A stretch of DNA of 64,000 nucleotides from Isochrysis galbana (Eukaryota; Haptophyta; Isochrysidales; Isochrysidaceae), in NCBI GenBank assembly GCA_018136815.1, contig CM030933.1, positions 372,001 through 436,000 of the forward strand, in the 5' to 3' direction. This document shows positions 32,482-43,131 of this stretch, piece by piece. The translations under genes and the position numbers were made by a program. Below the pieces are notes generated by a model. That model had not been told where the DNA came from and ran no database searches. It saw only the letters and a program-made list of their open reading frames with translations. Positions within the stretch are counted from its first letter, which is position 1, and each line of letters starts with the position of its first letter.

Positions 32482-35400
32482 ATGGGGCGCCCCGTCGTGC
32501 TGCTGGTGCTGGCAGCGCTGCTGGTGGGCGTGGCGGCGGAGGGGGGGGCGAGCCGGCCGAGCACGACCAAGAAGCCGCCGCTCCCACAAGCCGACGAGCC
32601 TGCTGCCACCCGCCCGCATGCAGCGCAGCAACAGCTCTCGCGCCTCGCGCTCGCCAAGACGGTGATCGGCGCTGCAAACGCTGTCCAACCGTACCTGCGC
32701 AACCCGCTGCGCTTACCGCCGCACCTGGGCGCTTTTGTCGGCCTCCTCCTCCTCTCGGTCTACCAGCTCATCAAGACTGCTATGTCTGTCTTCACCTTCA
32801 TCGCCAAGCCAGCCGACTTTGCCTTCAACCTGTGCCTCGCCTCTGGCCTGCACTACGCCGCCCTGATCGCGCTGCGCGGCTGGCCAGCGCAGATGCGCGC
32901 GATGGGCGCTCCGGACCGACAGGGGTATAGCATGGGAAGCGTCACCTCCTTCGTGGCTGCACTGTACGTTTCGCTCAAGGGAGAGAGATTGGGCTCAGCC
33001 ATTTTCGGCGCCCTTCATCTCATCTGCTTCGGTCTCGACTTGGGTTCACGCCTACCCGGCGGGCGTGCGGTCTTCGGAGTCCTCTTGGGCGCGTATGTGC
33101 GTTTCTTTCGCTGGCTGCTCTCAATGGTTGGAATCGAAATCAGGCTACCCGTATGGGCCGTGGACACGCAAGCGAAGAAAGCCACAAAGTTGAAGGCGAG
33201 TACTTCATCGTTCTCTTCGTTCGCCTCTTGGCTGGGATTGTCAGGCGTCGATGGTGAAGCGTCGCCCGACCCGGCTGCCATCGCCGCCGCAAGGGTCGCC
33301 GCCTTGTCCAAGTTGCAGCATGCCACAGCGGTGCTCCTCACTCCAGGCACATCATTCGAGCTCCTTCCTCCATCGATTGTGCTCGGAGCGCGCGCGCTTT
33401 CTGAATCCGAGCTGATGAAACTGAAGGATGCCATCGCTGCAGCAAGGGGCACACCGGGCGTTGACGTAATTGGCCGATCTGCCGCCTGGAATCCTAAGTG
33501 GCTCGGACTGGGGGAGGATGCTGGCACCTCAAAAAGTCATTCACCCCTTTGGTTTGTCCCGCACAGCAACGCTTCCTCCAATGGTTTCGACGGTTGGGAG
33601 CGCTCGTCTGCCACACATGTCAGCCACGCTGCCGCTGCTGCCATTGCTGCCTCCAACGCCACGGCCGCACGCGCGAAAGCCCAGGCAGCCGCTCACGCCG
33701 GGACTCAGGGCGCGAGTTCGGATACTGCGAAGACGGAAACAGCTCAAAAGTCCAACATTAGCTCCTCCGCTAGCACTAATGCTTCCAGAAGATCGCCGGG
33801 ATCCAATGGTCCGGCTGTGGTGTGGCCCCGCACTGGCTGGATCATACGCAAGGAGACGGTGGAGGTGGGGCCAATTCTCAACGATTTGAATCGCTACCTG
33901 GCCTTCCTTGCTCGTGCGGCAGATGCAGGTGCAAGGAGCGCTCAAATGGCAGCACTGAAGACGGTACAAGAACCGGCGAGGAAGGCCGAGCTGCGCGACA
34001 AGAGCAATCGGGCGCCAGCTCATGCTGTAGGCGACAACGGAGATGCACTAGATGAGTTGGACTCTTACTTGGACGAGCTCGACTGTGACGACATGGCCTT
34101 GGAGAAGTCCGAGTCTTCGGTGGATGATCTCACGTCCAACATCAATGAACTAGATAGGCTGGATCCCCACGTCGAGGATCGGTCCAAAGCCACCACGCAG
34201 GTCAGCTCATCAGTCTCTTCAGATGGTGGCGCCGACCCCAACGCTAGCAAGAATACGGCTTCCACCGTTTCCCTTGCCACCGGAGAAAGCACTGCTGGGG
34301 TGCTGTTGTTTGTGCTCCAGGCTCGCGAGCCGCCTAAGCCAAAGGCATCAGAGCGTGCGCTAGGCTGGTGGCATTCCACCGGATCCGGTGTCGGCGGGCT
34401 GTTGGCTTCGACAGGCAGCTGGCTGAACTCTACGGTCGAAAAGATGATGCCGGATGAGACGTTTTCCGAAGGTGCTGGCGTTGATTCCCCAGGGAGAGAG
34501 AAGGGTACAAGAGCTGATGATGACAGACACGCCATTGAGGACCGGGCATTGAGCGCTGCCACTACAGGGGGGGCAAATTTTTTTACACCGATGGGCGAGG
34601 AGGACCTCGAGGAGTTGAAGGCGGCCGCCTCGGCCATATCACAATGGGGCGGCTCTGTTACGCGGCGCACCACCCAGACATTTACCCGCGCCGGGGATGG
34701 ACTGCGCGGAGCATTCACCTCCTCCTTCTCCTATTTCGGCCTCGGTGCCCAACCGCCCGCGCCACCACCGCGCAGAAGGGGAGCAAAGAAGCGTTGCGCA
34801 TCCAAATTGTCCAAATCGAAGCTGGCCAAGTCCAAGCTATCTAAGTCCAAGAAGAGCAAATCCAGCCTCGACGATTCCAGATCACGAGCGAAGTCGCGCA
34901 AGGCGGCTACGAAGGCGAGACCTAAGGGCGCAAAGCGTGCTGCACGACCAACAACGTACCTTGCGAGAGCAAGCCAGCCAAAGCCACCTGTTCGCTCCTC
35001 ACAGCTCCTCGCATATGCGATGGCGCGTGAGCACCAAATGCAGCTGGCGCTACAAGTCGCAGCCGCTTTGGGCGCAGCCGACCCGCAAGCTCCCGAGCAG
35101 CTAGCCGAGTTAGCTCGGGAGCTCTCCCTCGCCTTCGCCCAGAAGGGCGTGACGCCTCGTAGCGGCACGACCGTCGAGATCACCACCACCACTATCACGG
35201 CCACTCCTGGTGGTAACTTTGGTGGGGTCCAAGGTGGAGCAGGGCTTGGTGAGCCGAAGTCTCTCATCGAACCGCTTGGGCCTGCGGCCCCGCTTAGTGA
35301 TCACCGCGCACTAGTGCCTTATAACCCGGCTGCGGCGGCCAGCTCGCAAAGATCTTCTCACTACGCTGACTTTCTTGTGTCGGAGTTGCGGCGCCTCGTG

Positions 35401-37443
35401 GACGAAGGTGTCGATACTGGCGCGACAGCCGCCGCAGCAGTGGCGGCAGCGCGGCGGGCAGAGCGCTTGAATGCGGCTCGAAGGCGCGAGGAAACACGCC
35501 GACGACGGCAGCGTGCGGCACATCAGCGAGCGCGCAAAGCAGTTGGCAGCAGTGATGCTGTGCTGCTCTCTCGCCTTGATGGTGTTGTGAGCAAAGCAAT
35601 CGACAAAGGCAAAGCAGACGAAATCACGAGCGTCCAGCAGAAGCGCTCAAACGCACTGGCAAGAGAGAAGGAGAAATCGACTCCGACGCGTAGCACGAAG
35701 CGCATCGGACTCAACAAGGGTAAGAAGCGCGTCAAGCACCAAGAGAAGGAAAACCAGGAGCACGCGTCGACGCCGGGTAGTCTCTTTTCACGCTTGGGGC
35801 TCTCCGGTCTTGAAAGGAGCTCAACTATGGCGCTGCAATCGGCGTCGGAAGGGTTGGTGGCGGCAGCATCCTCGGCGGGTGGACTTTTTTCTGGGCTTTG
35901 GGATAGTGGCAGTAAGAGTGAAATGGTGACCATCGATGAGCTCGACGATCTTGCCGACGCCGAAATATCGTCAAGCACAGGCGCCGAGGAAGGCTCGGCA
36001 ATGGTCTCCACAACTGCTGCAGAGATGCCGATGTTGCAAAACGAAGTTAGGGACTACGGTACCTCAGCGAGATCACTACTCAAGAAGTCGGGAAAAAAGA
36101 AGAAGTCTAGTGTTGCTAGGAAGAGAAGCTCGAAGCAAGGTCCCTTAACTGCCGTCAAAACTCCCAAGAAAGGAGCTAGACCAGAAATGACCGCTCGTGG
36201 CCAACGGCAAATGAGCGCTAAGCCAGCCAGGTCGAAGAAGCAGAAAAGTAGCATGGCAAGCAGTATTTCTAGGACCAAGAAGAAAGGCGTGGTAAGGCGG
36301 AAGTCGCGTGGTGTGCGTAATGTGACCCTCGCGACTTCCGGGAATTCAAACGCCACTGTTTTGGGAGCCTCCGCCAACATGATCGCCTTGGACAATGACG
36401 ACGTTGCACGGGGTGCTCCAGCCATAGGCTCCGGTACGACTGCACCTGCAGAGGAGCTCAGGGGAGTTCCAGAGGGGCCGTCGATGAATGACATTATCGT
36501 AGCACTCACTACCGGTGGGATGCGTGAAGGCAGCGTGGTGGCCTCCACTGGTTCGGATGATCCAGTGGTAAATGATGGTGCTCTTGCCTCAATCGACTTG
36601 CAGCGCTCCAACGTCAATGCCACTACTCGAGACACACAGGATGCCGATATGGAGGTTGTTGGCTTATCTCAGGTTGCCGACTTCTTAGATTCCTGTGCAA
36701 CCGCAAGCACAGCCGAGGCCCTTGCCTCAGGTGGTACCCAGAATGCCTTGGCTCTTGAGCTCTCAAATGCGAGAGCAAGCGAGGGCGACGTCGGAGGCTC
36801 AGATCGCCTCGCCCGTAGCACAAGGGGTGGGCAAAAGCGAAAACAGGCCGGGAGAAGCGCAGCTAAGGGATCCGGGAAGACGTCTGCTTCGCTTGTGAAG
36901 AGGCGCACAACGGCGACGAGTACCAGCAAGAAAAGCTTTCGCGTTGTGTCAAGAGGCATCGAGCTCTCAGCGCCCGATGGCTTGGGCTCCTCGATGGAAG
37001 TGCCAATCCTCAAACAGCCTTTGAGGGCCTCTGTCAAGGCGTCTCCTAGGCCACCCGCCAGGCGGAAGCGGAGGTCGACGAGTATAAGGCAGATGCCGCC
37101 ACGCACCGGCCACATTCAGAGCGACGTGTTTATCAACGGTTTAGGCGAGGAGGCGCTCGGGACAGTAGAAGCCAACAACGAGCGCTATGTGATGACGTCG
37201 CAAATTCCGCCTGAGAGTGGTTCCGAGGGTGGTTCATATGGAGGCAATTTGGCTGGTGATGGAGAGGATGCGGTCGAGTTGCCTCAGTTTCCTGCGTCCA
37301 TCAAGCCACATGCGCACCGATTCCCGCCGCCTTCGCGTCCATCCAGAATTGCGGGTGTGGATGAGGCTTCCTCAAATTCTAGTCTTATAGATGACTACCT
37401 CAGTTCGGCCGAGGTCGAAGTTCTTGATGACGGCCATGGTTGA
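32482..37443 (+). CDS. Large secreted or membrane protein, unknown function
   Basis: Intronless, 1653 residues from the ATG at 32482; the upstream in-frame GTG at 32470 was rejected because the ATG directly opens a signal peptide (MGRPVVLLVLAALLVGVAA). The first 240 residues contain several further hydrophobic segments (LGAFVGLLLLSVYQLI, GSAIFGALHLICFGL, VFGVLLGAYVRFF), suggesting a multispan N-terminal membrane region. The remaining 1400 residues are polar and Ser/Ala/Lys-rich, with three short WLGLSG/RLGLSG-type segments. Lys-Ser clusters occur (SKLSKSKLAKSKLSKSKK near residue 775, and others near 1200 and 1280). I do not recognise a family. Lys-Ser clusters recall cell-wall or mineral-associated proteins of algae, but that is only a resemblance. 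Confidence 0.65.
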   Translation: MGRPVVLLVLAALLVGVAAEGGASRPSTTKKPPLPQADEPAATRPHAAQQQLSRLALAKTVIGAANAVQPYLRNPLRLPPHLGAFVGLLLLSVYQLIKTAMSVFTFIAKPADFAFNLCLASGLHYAALIALRGWPAQMRAMGAPDRQGYSMGSVTSFVAALYVSLKGERLGSAIFGALHLICFGLDLGSRLPGGRAVFGVLLGAYVRFFRWLLSMVGIEIRLPVWAVDTQAKKATKLKASTSSFSSFASWLGLSGVDGEASPDPAAIAAARVAALSKLQHATAVLLTPGTSFELLPPSIVLGARALSESELMKLKDAIAAARGTPGVDVIGRSAAWNPKWLGLGEDAGTSKSHSPLWFVPHSNASSNGFDGWERSSATHVSHAAAAAIAASNATAARAKAQAAAHAGTQGASSDTAKTETAQKSNISSSASTNASRRSPGSNGPAVVWPRTGWIIRKETVEVGPILNDLNRYLAFLARAADAGARSAQMAALKTVQEPARKAELRDKSNRAPAHAVGDNGDALDELDSYLDELDCDDMALEKSESSVDDLTSNINELDRLDPHVEDRSKATTQVSSSVSSDGGADPNASKNTASTVSLATGESTAGVLLFVLQAREPPKPKASERALGWWHSTGSGVGGLLASTGSWLNSTVEKMMPDETFSEGAGVDSPGREKGTRADDDRHAIEDRALSAATTGGANFFTPMGEEDLEELKAAASAISQWGGSVTRRTTQTFTRAGDGLRGAFTSSFSYFGLGAQPPAPPPRRRGAKKRCASKLSKSKLAKSKLSKSKKSKSSLDDSRSRAKSRKAATKARPKGAKRAARPTTYLARASQPKPPVRSSQLLAYAMAREHQMQLALQVAAALGAADPQAPEQLAELARELSLAFAQKGVTPRSGTTVEITTTTITATPGGNFGGVQGGAGLGEPKSLIEPLGPAAPLSDHRALVPYNPAAAASSQRSSHYADFLVSELRRLVDEGVDTGATAAAAVAAARRAERLNAARRREETRRRRQRAAHQRARKAVGSSDAVLLSRLDGVVSKAIDKGKADEITSVQQKRSNALAREKEKSTPTRSTKRIGLNKGKKRVKHQEKENQEHASTPGSLFSRLGLSGLERSSTMALQSASEGLVAAASSAGGLFSGLWDSGSKSEMVTIDELDDLADAEISSSTGAEEGSAMVSTTAAEMPMLQNEVRDYGTSARSLLKKSGKKKKSSVARKRSSKQGPLTAVKTPKKGARPEMTARGQRQMSAKPARSKKQKSSMASSISRTKKKGVVRRKSRGVRNVTLATSGNSNATVLGASANMIALDNDDVARGAPAIGSGTTAPAEELRGVPEGPSMNDIIVALTTGGMREGSVVASTGSDDPVVNDGALASIDLQRSNVNATTRDTQDADMEVVGLSQVADFLDSCATASTAEALASGGTQNALALELSNARASEGDVGGSDRLARSTRGGQKRKQAGRSAAKGSGKTSASLVKRRTTATSTSKKSFRVVSRGIELSAPDGLGSSMEVPILKQPLRASVKASPRPPARRKRRSTSIRQMPPRTGHIQSDVFINGLGEEALGTVEANNERYVMTSQIPPESGSEGGSYGGNLAGDGEDAVELPQFPASIKPHAHRFPPPSRPSRIAGVDEASSNSSLIDDYLSSAEVEVLDDGHG

Positions 37444-39056
37444 GCATTATTGGGCAATGATGGTTGATGTGCGCTGGTCACTTACTGTACGAGGTACTCG
37501 CGACGACAGGCGACGAGTAGGAGACAACGTGATCTGAAAGTGCTTCTACTGCTCTTCCATGGCACAAGCGCTTGGAGACTTCTTGTGTGAAGAGCTGAAC
37601 ACGCATGGTCCATCACTAAGGTATCCTAGCCCATTCCTTGCGACGGATTCGGGTGTCCCGAAGGTCTGCGCCCTTTGATCTGGAGTTACTTGTGCCTTTG
37701 CCTAAGGTAGGTGCGGGTGCGCACATGGAGCTTTGACGGCAACATGATTGCGCGGTCGCAGCATACTCATCACCAGCCCGCCTCTCTCTCTGCCCGGAGC
37801 TTTGAAAGCGTTTTCCATGGCACCGCTGTGTGTGCACAATTCCTGAGGAAAGGGCAATGGTCAACGAGGCCAAGCTTCAAGCTCTCCCACCCCTTGTCCT
37901 ATTTCTCCTTTTTTCAGAGTTCTGTCTCGTGTAGGCTCTTGTGAGGTTGAGCAGTAGTTGTTGTGTGCGGCATGCACTTCGACATCGGGATCGGGCGGTC
38001 GTTGGCGGCTACTAGTGGTGGGGCCGCGAGGATAGAGGATCTTAAACTAGCAGCGCACAAGAAACCCATCACCCTGGGCGTGTCGAACCATAGATAGAGC
38101 CAGACCGCGTGCCGCGAGATCCGCACACTTTCCACGAGGCGCAGCCCCCAGTCGGAGCTGGGTGATGTGGCTGGTTGGAGACTGGGTGTTGATGTTGCTG
38201 GGTGGTGTGAGAAGTCATGGGCGCTGGTCGGAGCTGCTGGCGGGTCAGGGGCGTCGGCGGTGGGGAGGTGGGAGGGCGGTGCTGGATGGGAGGGCGTACG
38301 TGGACGACACGCCTCCGCTACCATGTGGTTGTGCTGAGTGATGCGGGACTGTGGCTGCTGTGTGTGATGATGTGGAGGGGCTGTGCATGTGTGCATGGTA
38401 GTAACATGTGAGGTACAAATGGAGGAGGGCACAGGGGATGGAGTGGCACGGACGGGAGAGGCGCGCGCAGATGAGGGCGAAAGCGAGGGTTCGGTCTCGG
38501 ACTCGGACGGCATGAGGATGGGCGGGACGAGCACGGAAGGCACAAGCAAACAGGAGGGGCACGGGAGCGCTCGAGCGGTGGCGCTGATCGCAGGAACAAC
38601 GAACAAGGGAGAGGACACTCGCGGGGAAAAGTAAACACAGGGAAGGGAAACACGCGGGAAGAGAAAGGGATGAAACGAGGCCGGACACTCAAGGGAACAC
38701 TCGGGGAGAGAACGGGGGAAAGAGAGAGGAGAGACGGACCTAATGGGGCGACGCGGGGAGGGGGCGTCGGAGCGTGACAGCGAAGAGGGGGTCTCGCGGG
38801 GAAACCTGATGGCGGGAAGGAAACGCAATGCAGGGAGGGGGCACCGGGGCGTGACGGCGGGGAGGGAGTCACGCGAGGAAAGCCTAACGGTCGGGAATGT
38901 ACAATGTACATAGGGGAAGGTGGGGCAACCCCCGCTACCCGCAACAGGGGGCAGGGGAGGAGGTGGAGGGAGGGAAGATGAGGGCGTTGTCGGAGTAGAG
39001 CAAGGGATACCTTGGGATAGTAGGTGTGTAGCCCAGAATCTTCAGATGTTTTTTTT
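37444..39056 (+). mobile_element. Region ending in a LINE-like 3' end
   Basis: 38930-39056 carries the shared 3' segment (GGGGCAGGGGAGGAGGTGG..., GTAGGTGTGTAGCCC) and ends with GAATCTTCAGATG plus a T-run (39036-39055). Long minus-strand frames between 37914 and 38944 are Ser/Pro compositional and unsupported. The 5' limit of the element is unknown. The first part also includes the 3' flank of the preceding gene. Confidence 0.4.
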
Positions 39057-39115
39057 CTCCCATCTAGGGTAGGGGCTCCTTTGCCGTCGAGGGCTTACGA
39101 CCTGCAGCACTAGGA

Positions 39116-39119
39116 TTAA
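39116..39119. repeat. TTAA target site, left of transposon 1
   Basis: TTAA is directly followed by the terminal inverted repeat GGTGGTAGGTAC. The same TTAA occurs at 43128-43131 and 49190-49193. Confidence 0.7.
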
Positions 39120-39634
39120 GGTGGTAGGTACAACTATCGGCGGGGCTTCTACGGCCGATCCCATGGGCGGCGGCCGCGCTGGCACGGGCCCGCTCCTCTG
39201 GGGCTATGGCTCCGCAACCCTTAGCAGAAGGGCCGCTGGGCCGCGGCTGTGGAGAGCCATCCACCTGGGCCATGATCGGGCCCGGATGGCTGGTTCCTCC
39301 CATTGTCGCGATCGCCGAGGGTGGGCCTCCTCCCCCACCCCTCTCCTCGCCGCCAGCGTGGCAGCGAGGAGCGAGCGCAAGGCGGGTCTGGTGGGCATAT
39401 GCGCGGCCTCTTGGGCGCAGAAGCGGGGCAGGTCGGCAACACCGATATGTGGGGCAACTCTCGTGCCGCTGGGCGCGCAATGATGGCCGCAGGTGCCGCG
39501 TTCTGGCGGCCATTCTGGCGGGCTCTCAACGTTGGTGTTGAACGTCTGCATGCGAGGCGGCAGAATTCGAGGTGGTGGCGGGCAGGAGCGGCGCTCCCCG
39601 GCTACGAGGCGCATGCAGATTCGTCCAGATTGCC

Positions 39635-40176
39635 TTGGGGCTCCATGCACGGGCGTGGCTTGCTGTGCATAGCCTCCTAGAGTCCGCGCTTGGCGTCGGA
39701 GTTGAATATCGCCGGATATCAGCAGAAGCATGCGCAAGGAGTGTCCGTGCCGTACGTGTTGGTGTGAGCGCTGAGGTTGGTTTCAAGAGCTGTGAGTAGG
39801 CTCATATGGAAGATCAGAGTAAATGCTCTCTAGCTCATATTTTTTGGTGTATTTTACAGGCCCTCCCGGAGACTTAAAGGCGTCTAAGTCCAAAAAATAC
39901 CCATTGCTGTCTTTTCTCAAGTTACCGTGGCTCAAAAGACGGATTGCAAGTCCCTAAAATTCACCAGAAAATATGAGGTAGAGAGCATTTACTCTGATCT
40001 TCCATATGAGCCTACTCACAGCTCTTGAAACCAACCTCAGCGCTCACACCAACACGTACGGCACGGACACTCCTTGCGCATGCTTATGCTGATATCCGGC
40101 GATATTCAACTCCGACGCCAAGCGCGGACTCTAGGAGGCTATGCACAGCAAGCCACGCCCGTGCATGGAGCCCCAA
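39635..40176. repeat. Long inverted repeat (about 221-bp arms, about 99-bp loop)
   Basis: 39635-39855 is nearly identical to the complement of 39955-40176. The arms include ATATGGAAGATCAGAGTAAA and its complement. It lies just downstream of the transposase stop within transposon 1 and would fold into a giant RNA or DNA hairpin. Confidence 0.85.
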
Positions 40177-40188
40177 CACAACCTGCGA

Positions 40189-43044
40189 CTAGAACACGCA
40201 CTCTTCGCACTCATCAAGCAACAGGTACCAAGCACCGTGCTCCACGGATGACAGTGAGTCGTCGTCCGCCGCTGTGGTGAAGTACGAATCGTGCGACAGG
40301 TAATGCGCGGCCGTTGTGTCATCAACGTCATAGTACACCAGCCAGTTTGCGACGTCCTCGCCATCTAGCTCAGTGTCGTCCATATTTGCTTCGAGGATGG
40401 TGCCTTGCAGCCACCCAGCTCCATCCCAATAGCACATCACCGTCCGATCGGTCAGATCCTCTGTCTCAGCCGGTGGGACGCGCTGCTGTGGATGCCAACC
40501 GGTTGCACCGCTGCAAACCATGCCGTGCGCTGCAGCCGCGTGATCTTGGGACGACCCGGCACCTGATATGTCGGCATCCTCCCCTACTAGACTTCCCCCG
40601 TTGAGGAGGTTGCGGCACCTTGTCGACTTTGCATGGCACAGGTTGGTGCACATTGTGGCGGCTTCCCGGCAAGGGCAGCCACGTTGGCACGTGGCGGTGC
40701 ACGTACACGCTCCTACCACACCTTTACCCTGCGCTCCAGAAGTCGAACGGGACTTGCCACCGGTGTCGCCCTTGTACTTGTAGCGATGATCGGTCTTATA
40801 GTTTTGGCGTTTCTCAGTGAGAGATTTGCGCTGTTGGCTACGCTTCCGTTTGTACTCTACTGTTTTCCGGAACATGCTGCGTTTCGCTCTGACAGACACT
40901 CGCTGCATCCACTGCGCGCGCTGCGCAGGCCTACTCTGCAGGCCAACGAGCTCGAAGAGGCGCGACTCCATCGTCCCGAAGGCCTCGATCCTGTCGTCTG
41001 TCTCACCTTTCAACAAGAGCTGCCTGCGAAATTTGTGGATGCAAACGTTCTGCACGTGTGCCATAGCGAGACCAGTGGAGCAAACGTAGTGTGTGGGCCT
41101 CAGCTGCTTCTCCTTGGTTCTGTAATGCAGTGCAACGGTGCCGACGCGCTCTGAGGCATTCTGGCACATTGCGCCACGCTCCGGGTGAATCACACCATCG
41201 ATATTGTTAAAGAACTTAGTCTTGAGCCACGCCTCCATTTCGGCCCGGAAGTCTGCACAATCATTCCACTGCCGGGACACGTATGGCTCACCGTTTGGCA
41301 ATGTCAGGTCATGCAAGCGGCAAGTCCGTAGCTTGCCGGTGAGGAAGCCCTTCCCCTCGTGGATATTGCTAAGGTGATTCACCATTTCTTCGATCCCTTG
41401 GACTGCAAGGGACGACATTGATGGTAACGGAGACTGCATGTCCGGAGATTGCTCTGTGCCTGCCGCGGCTGCTGCTTCCCTCGCAGTCCGAGCCTCGGTC
41501 TCCGCTTTCGCGCGCCAGTCCTTCGCGCTGCGCAAAGCTGCCGATGTAGATCGCTGCCATGATTTGACAAGAGGGTGAGCCTGCACATTCAGACCGCGAT
41601 GGTCTTTGGGCTGCCGCTTGTCCACTTCGCCTAGCTGAGTGATACGGTCCTTGCAACTGCACGTCTTATGAAGGCGATGTCCAACCTCGAACGCCTTTGC
41701 GCCTGCGTTCTTGCCCAAGTGGTTGGAGCAGTCGAAAACGCGAAGTTGGGAACAGTAGTTCGTGCGGCCGGTGGTTTGCTTCGCCTTGGCAAGCACTAGC
41801 GGGATCAACAAGTTCGTTGAGGCGTCACCGTCGAGCACGATACCGTCGAGGGAAGGACGAACACGCAGGTTGTACTTGTCAATGAGGGCGTCGAGATCGC
41901 CTTTCTCGAACCAGTCGACTATGTCATCCAGCATCTCGCCGCAGCCGATGGCGTCCATGGCCTTCGGAGTGAACTCAAAACCGCCCTTACCACTGAGCAT
42001 GTCCGTGCCAATGCAGTAGTGCCGATACGCGAGGATGCCCCCGGAGTCGAGGTCACACATTGTGCCTGAGCCATTGAGCGAGTTGCGTCCACGTGTGAGC
42101 CAGAACATGTCGTTCGTGAGGACGAGCTGTTCGATTGAACCGTATCGTACGACCAAGTAGCGCACCAACTCAAGCATCTCCTTCTGCAGCTTCTCGATCC
42201 ACGGTAGGAGCTTGCTAAGGTATCGGTCGAAGGTGTTATGCGACATCACTTGCTCCCCTTGCGCGATCGCCACAGTTGCGTAGTCCGAATACATCTGCCC
42301 TGCGAGCAGGCACCCAAGAACCTTCATCACGATGTACTCCGGTCGAGAGTTGGTTTGCTTCCTCCGCTTTTGCTTCCGCCGATCATTCTTAGTCAGCCCA
42401 TCGCCATCCTCATCCATTCCCTCCGAGCCCGAGTCCACGTCGAGATTGATACGGCATGCCTTGCCCGTCTTGATGTTGATCATGTCCCCACACACTGAGC
42501 ACATGAACGGGAGCATCACCGAGTGAATGGCCATCTTCGACTCAGGAGCCACCGGGATGAACTCGGCCGAGCAGCACTTTGACTGCGTCTTCATCGCGAT
42601 GGAGTTGGCGAGCTCACGGACGTCCACGGTGGAGAACACGTCGAAGGCTGCGCTCGCAGTCGCAGCCTCGATGCGCGCCTTCAGCTCGCGCAGCTGCTTT
42701 GCTTCCTGGCGGTCGTGAGCTGCTGCCTCAGCAGGCGAGAAGATGTCACTGCGCCGGCGCTTGCGTGGGCCCGATGGAGGAGATGCGGCTGGCGATGCCC
42801 TTCCCTTGCCGCGTGGACGACCGCGCTTTGCTTGTGGCGCGCCTGCGCCATTCCGCATCGCCTCGGCTGCAGCTGGCCTCGCTGCTTTCTTTGGCCGGCC
42901 GCGAGGTCGAGGTGGAGGTGGGGCTTCCTCAGCCATGGGAAGCTCATGGTCCGAGTCTCCATCCGGCCCTTCCATCACCATCACTTCCTCCTCCCCAGCC
43001 TCTGAGGCCGAGTCGCTGAAGGCCTCCGCGCGAAGTCGCCGCAT
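40189..43044 (-). CDS. Mutator-like (Mutsc-type) DDE transposase with C-terminal CXC cluster
   Basis: Single exon, 951 residues from the ATG at 43044 (the upstream GTG at 43119 falls in the terminal repeat). The N-terminus is acidic, then AT-hook-like (PRGRPKKAARPA, KRGRPRGKGRA). A CxxC region, FMCSVCGDM, follows. The catalytic part shows TNDMFWLTRGRNSLNGSG, then the segments GIVLDGDASTN and CSNHLGKNAG, in the order and spacing of the Mutsc/MULE RNase-H fold, with Asp in the first two positions. The third acidic residue is not assigned. C-terminal Cys cluster: CTCTATCQRGCPCREAATMC plus C-H and C-x-N. It ends with an acidic aromatic tail. Assignment to a named superfamily needs a profile search; Sola- or KDZ-type elements are alternatives. 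Confidence 0.7.
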   Translation of the reverse strand: MRRLRAEAFSDSASEAGEEEVMVMEGPDGDSDHELPMAEEAPPPPRPRGRPKKAARPAAAEAMRNGAGAPQAKRGRPRGKGRASPAASPPSGPRKRRRSDIFSPAEAAAHDRQEAKQLRELKARIEAATASAAFDVFSTVDVRELANSIAMKTQSKCCSAEFIPVAPESKMAIHSVMLPFMCSVCGDMINIKTGKACRINLDVDSGSEGMDEDGDGLTKNDRRKQKRRKQTNSRPEYIVMKVLGCLLAGQMYSDYATVAIAQGEQVMSHNTFDRYLSKLLPWIEKLQKEMLELVRYLVVRYGSIEQLVLTNDMFWLTRGRNSLNGSGTMCDLDSGGILAYRHYCIGTDMLSGKGGFEFTPKAMDAIGCGEMLDDIVDWFEKGDLDALIDKYNLRVRPSLDGIVLDGDASTNLLIPLVLAKAKQTTGRTNYCSQLRVFDCSNHLGKNAGAKAFEVGHRLHKTCSCKDRITQLGEVDKRQPKDHRGLNVQAHPLVKSWQRSTSAALRSAKDWRAKAETEARTAREAAAAAGTEQSPDMQSPLPSMSSLAVQGIEEMVNHLSNIHEGKGFLTGKLRTCRLHDLTLPNGEPYVSRQWNDCADFRAEMEAWLKTKFFNNIDGVIHPERGAMCQNASERVGTVALHYRTKEKQLRPTHYVCSTGLAMAHVQNVCIHKFRRQLLLKGETDDRIEAFGTMESRLFELVGLQSRPAQRAQWMQRVSVRAKRSMFRKTVEYKRKRSQQRKSLTEKRQNYKTDHRYKYKGDTGGKSRSTSGAQGKGVVGACTCTATCQRGCPCREAATMCTNLCHAKSTRCRNLLNGGSLVGEDADISGAGSSQDHAAAAHGMVCSGATGWHPQQRVPPAETEDLTDRTVMCYWDGAGWLQGTILEANMDDTELDGEDVANWLVYYDVDDTTAAHYLSHDSYFTTAADDDSLSSVEHGAWYLLLDECEECVF

Positions 43045-43127
43045 TGCTTGCGCGAGCGAAGGGAAAGGGAAAGGAGGGGGCGGGTGGGGGGGGGGGGGGG
43101 AGCCGAAAAAAACCTGCACCTACCACC

Positions 43128-43131
43128 TTAA
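43128..43131. repeat. Shared TTAA between transposons 1 and 2
   Basis: CCTACCACC (right end of transposon 1), TTAA, then GGTGGTAGG (left end of transposon 2) form a perfect palindrome with one TTAA only. Confidence 0.8.

Larger units (their letters stand above)
39120..43127 (-). mobile_element. TTAA-flanked DNA transposon 1, apparently intact (4.0 kb)
   Basis: Terminal inverted repeats: GGTGGTAGGTACA at 39120 and GGTGGTAGGTGCA (complement) ending at 43127. TTAA is present on both sides. It contains a single long transposase ORF on the minus strand and, downstream of it, a long inverted repeat. Left-end sequence 39120-39560 is similar to 43132-43640 of transposon 2, confirming that both belong to one family. 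Confidence 0.75.

Noticed and set aside
37914-38944. Minus-strand open frames of 200-304 codons
   Set aside because: Ser/Pro/His compositional frames in three registers at once, overlapping a retroelement 3' end; no domain.
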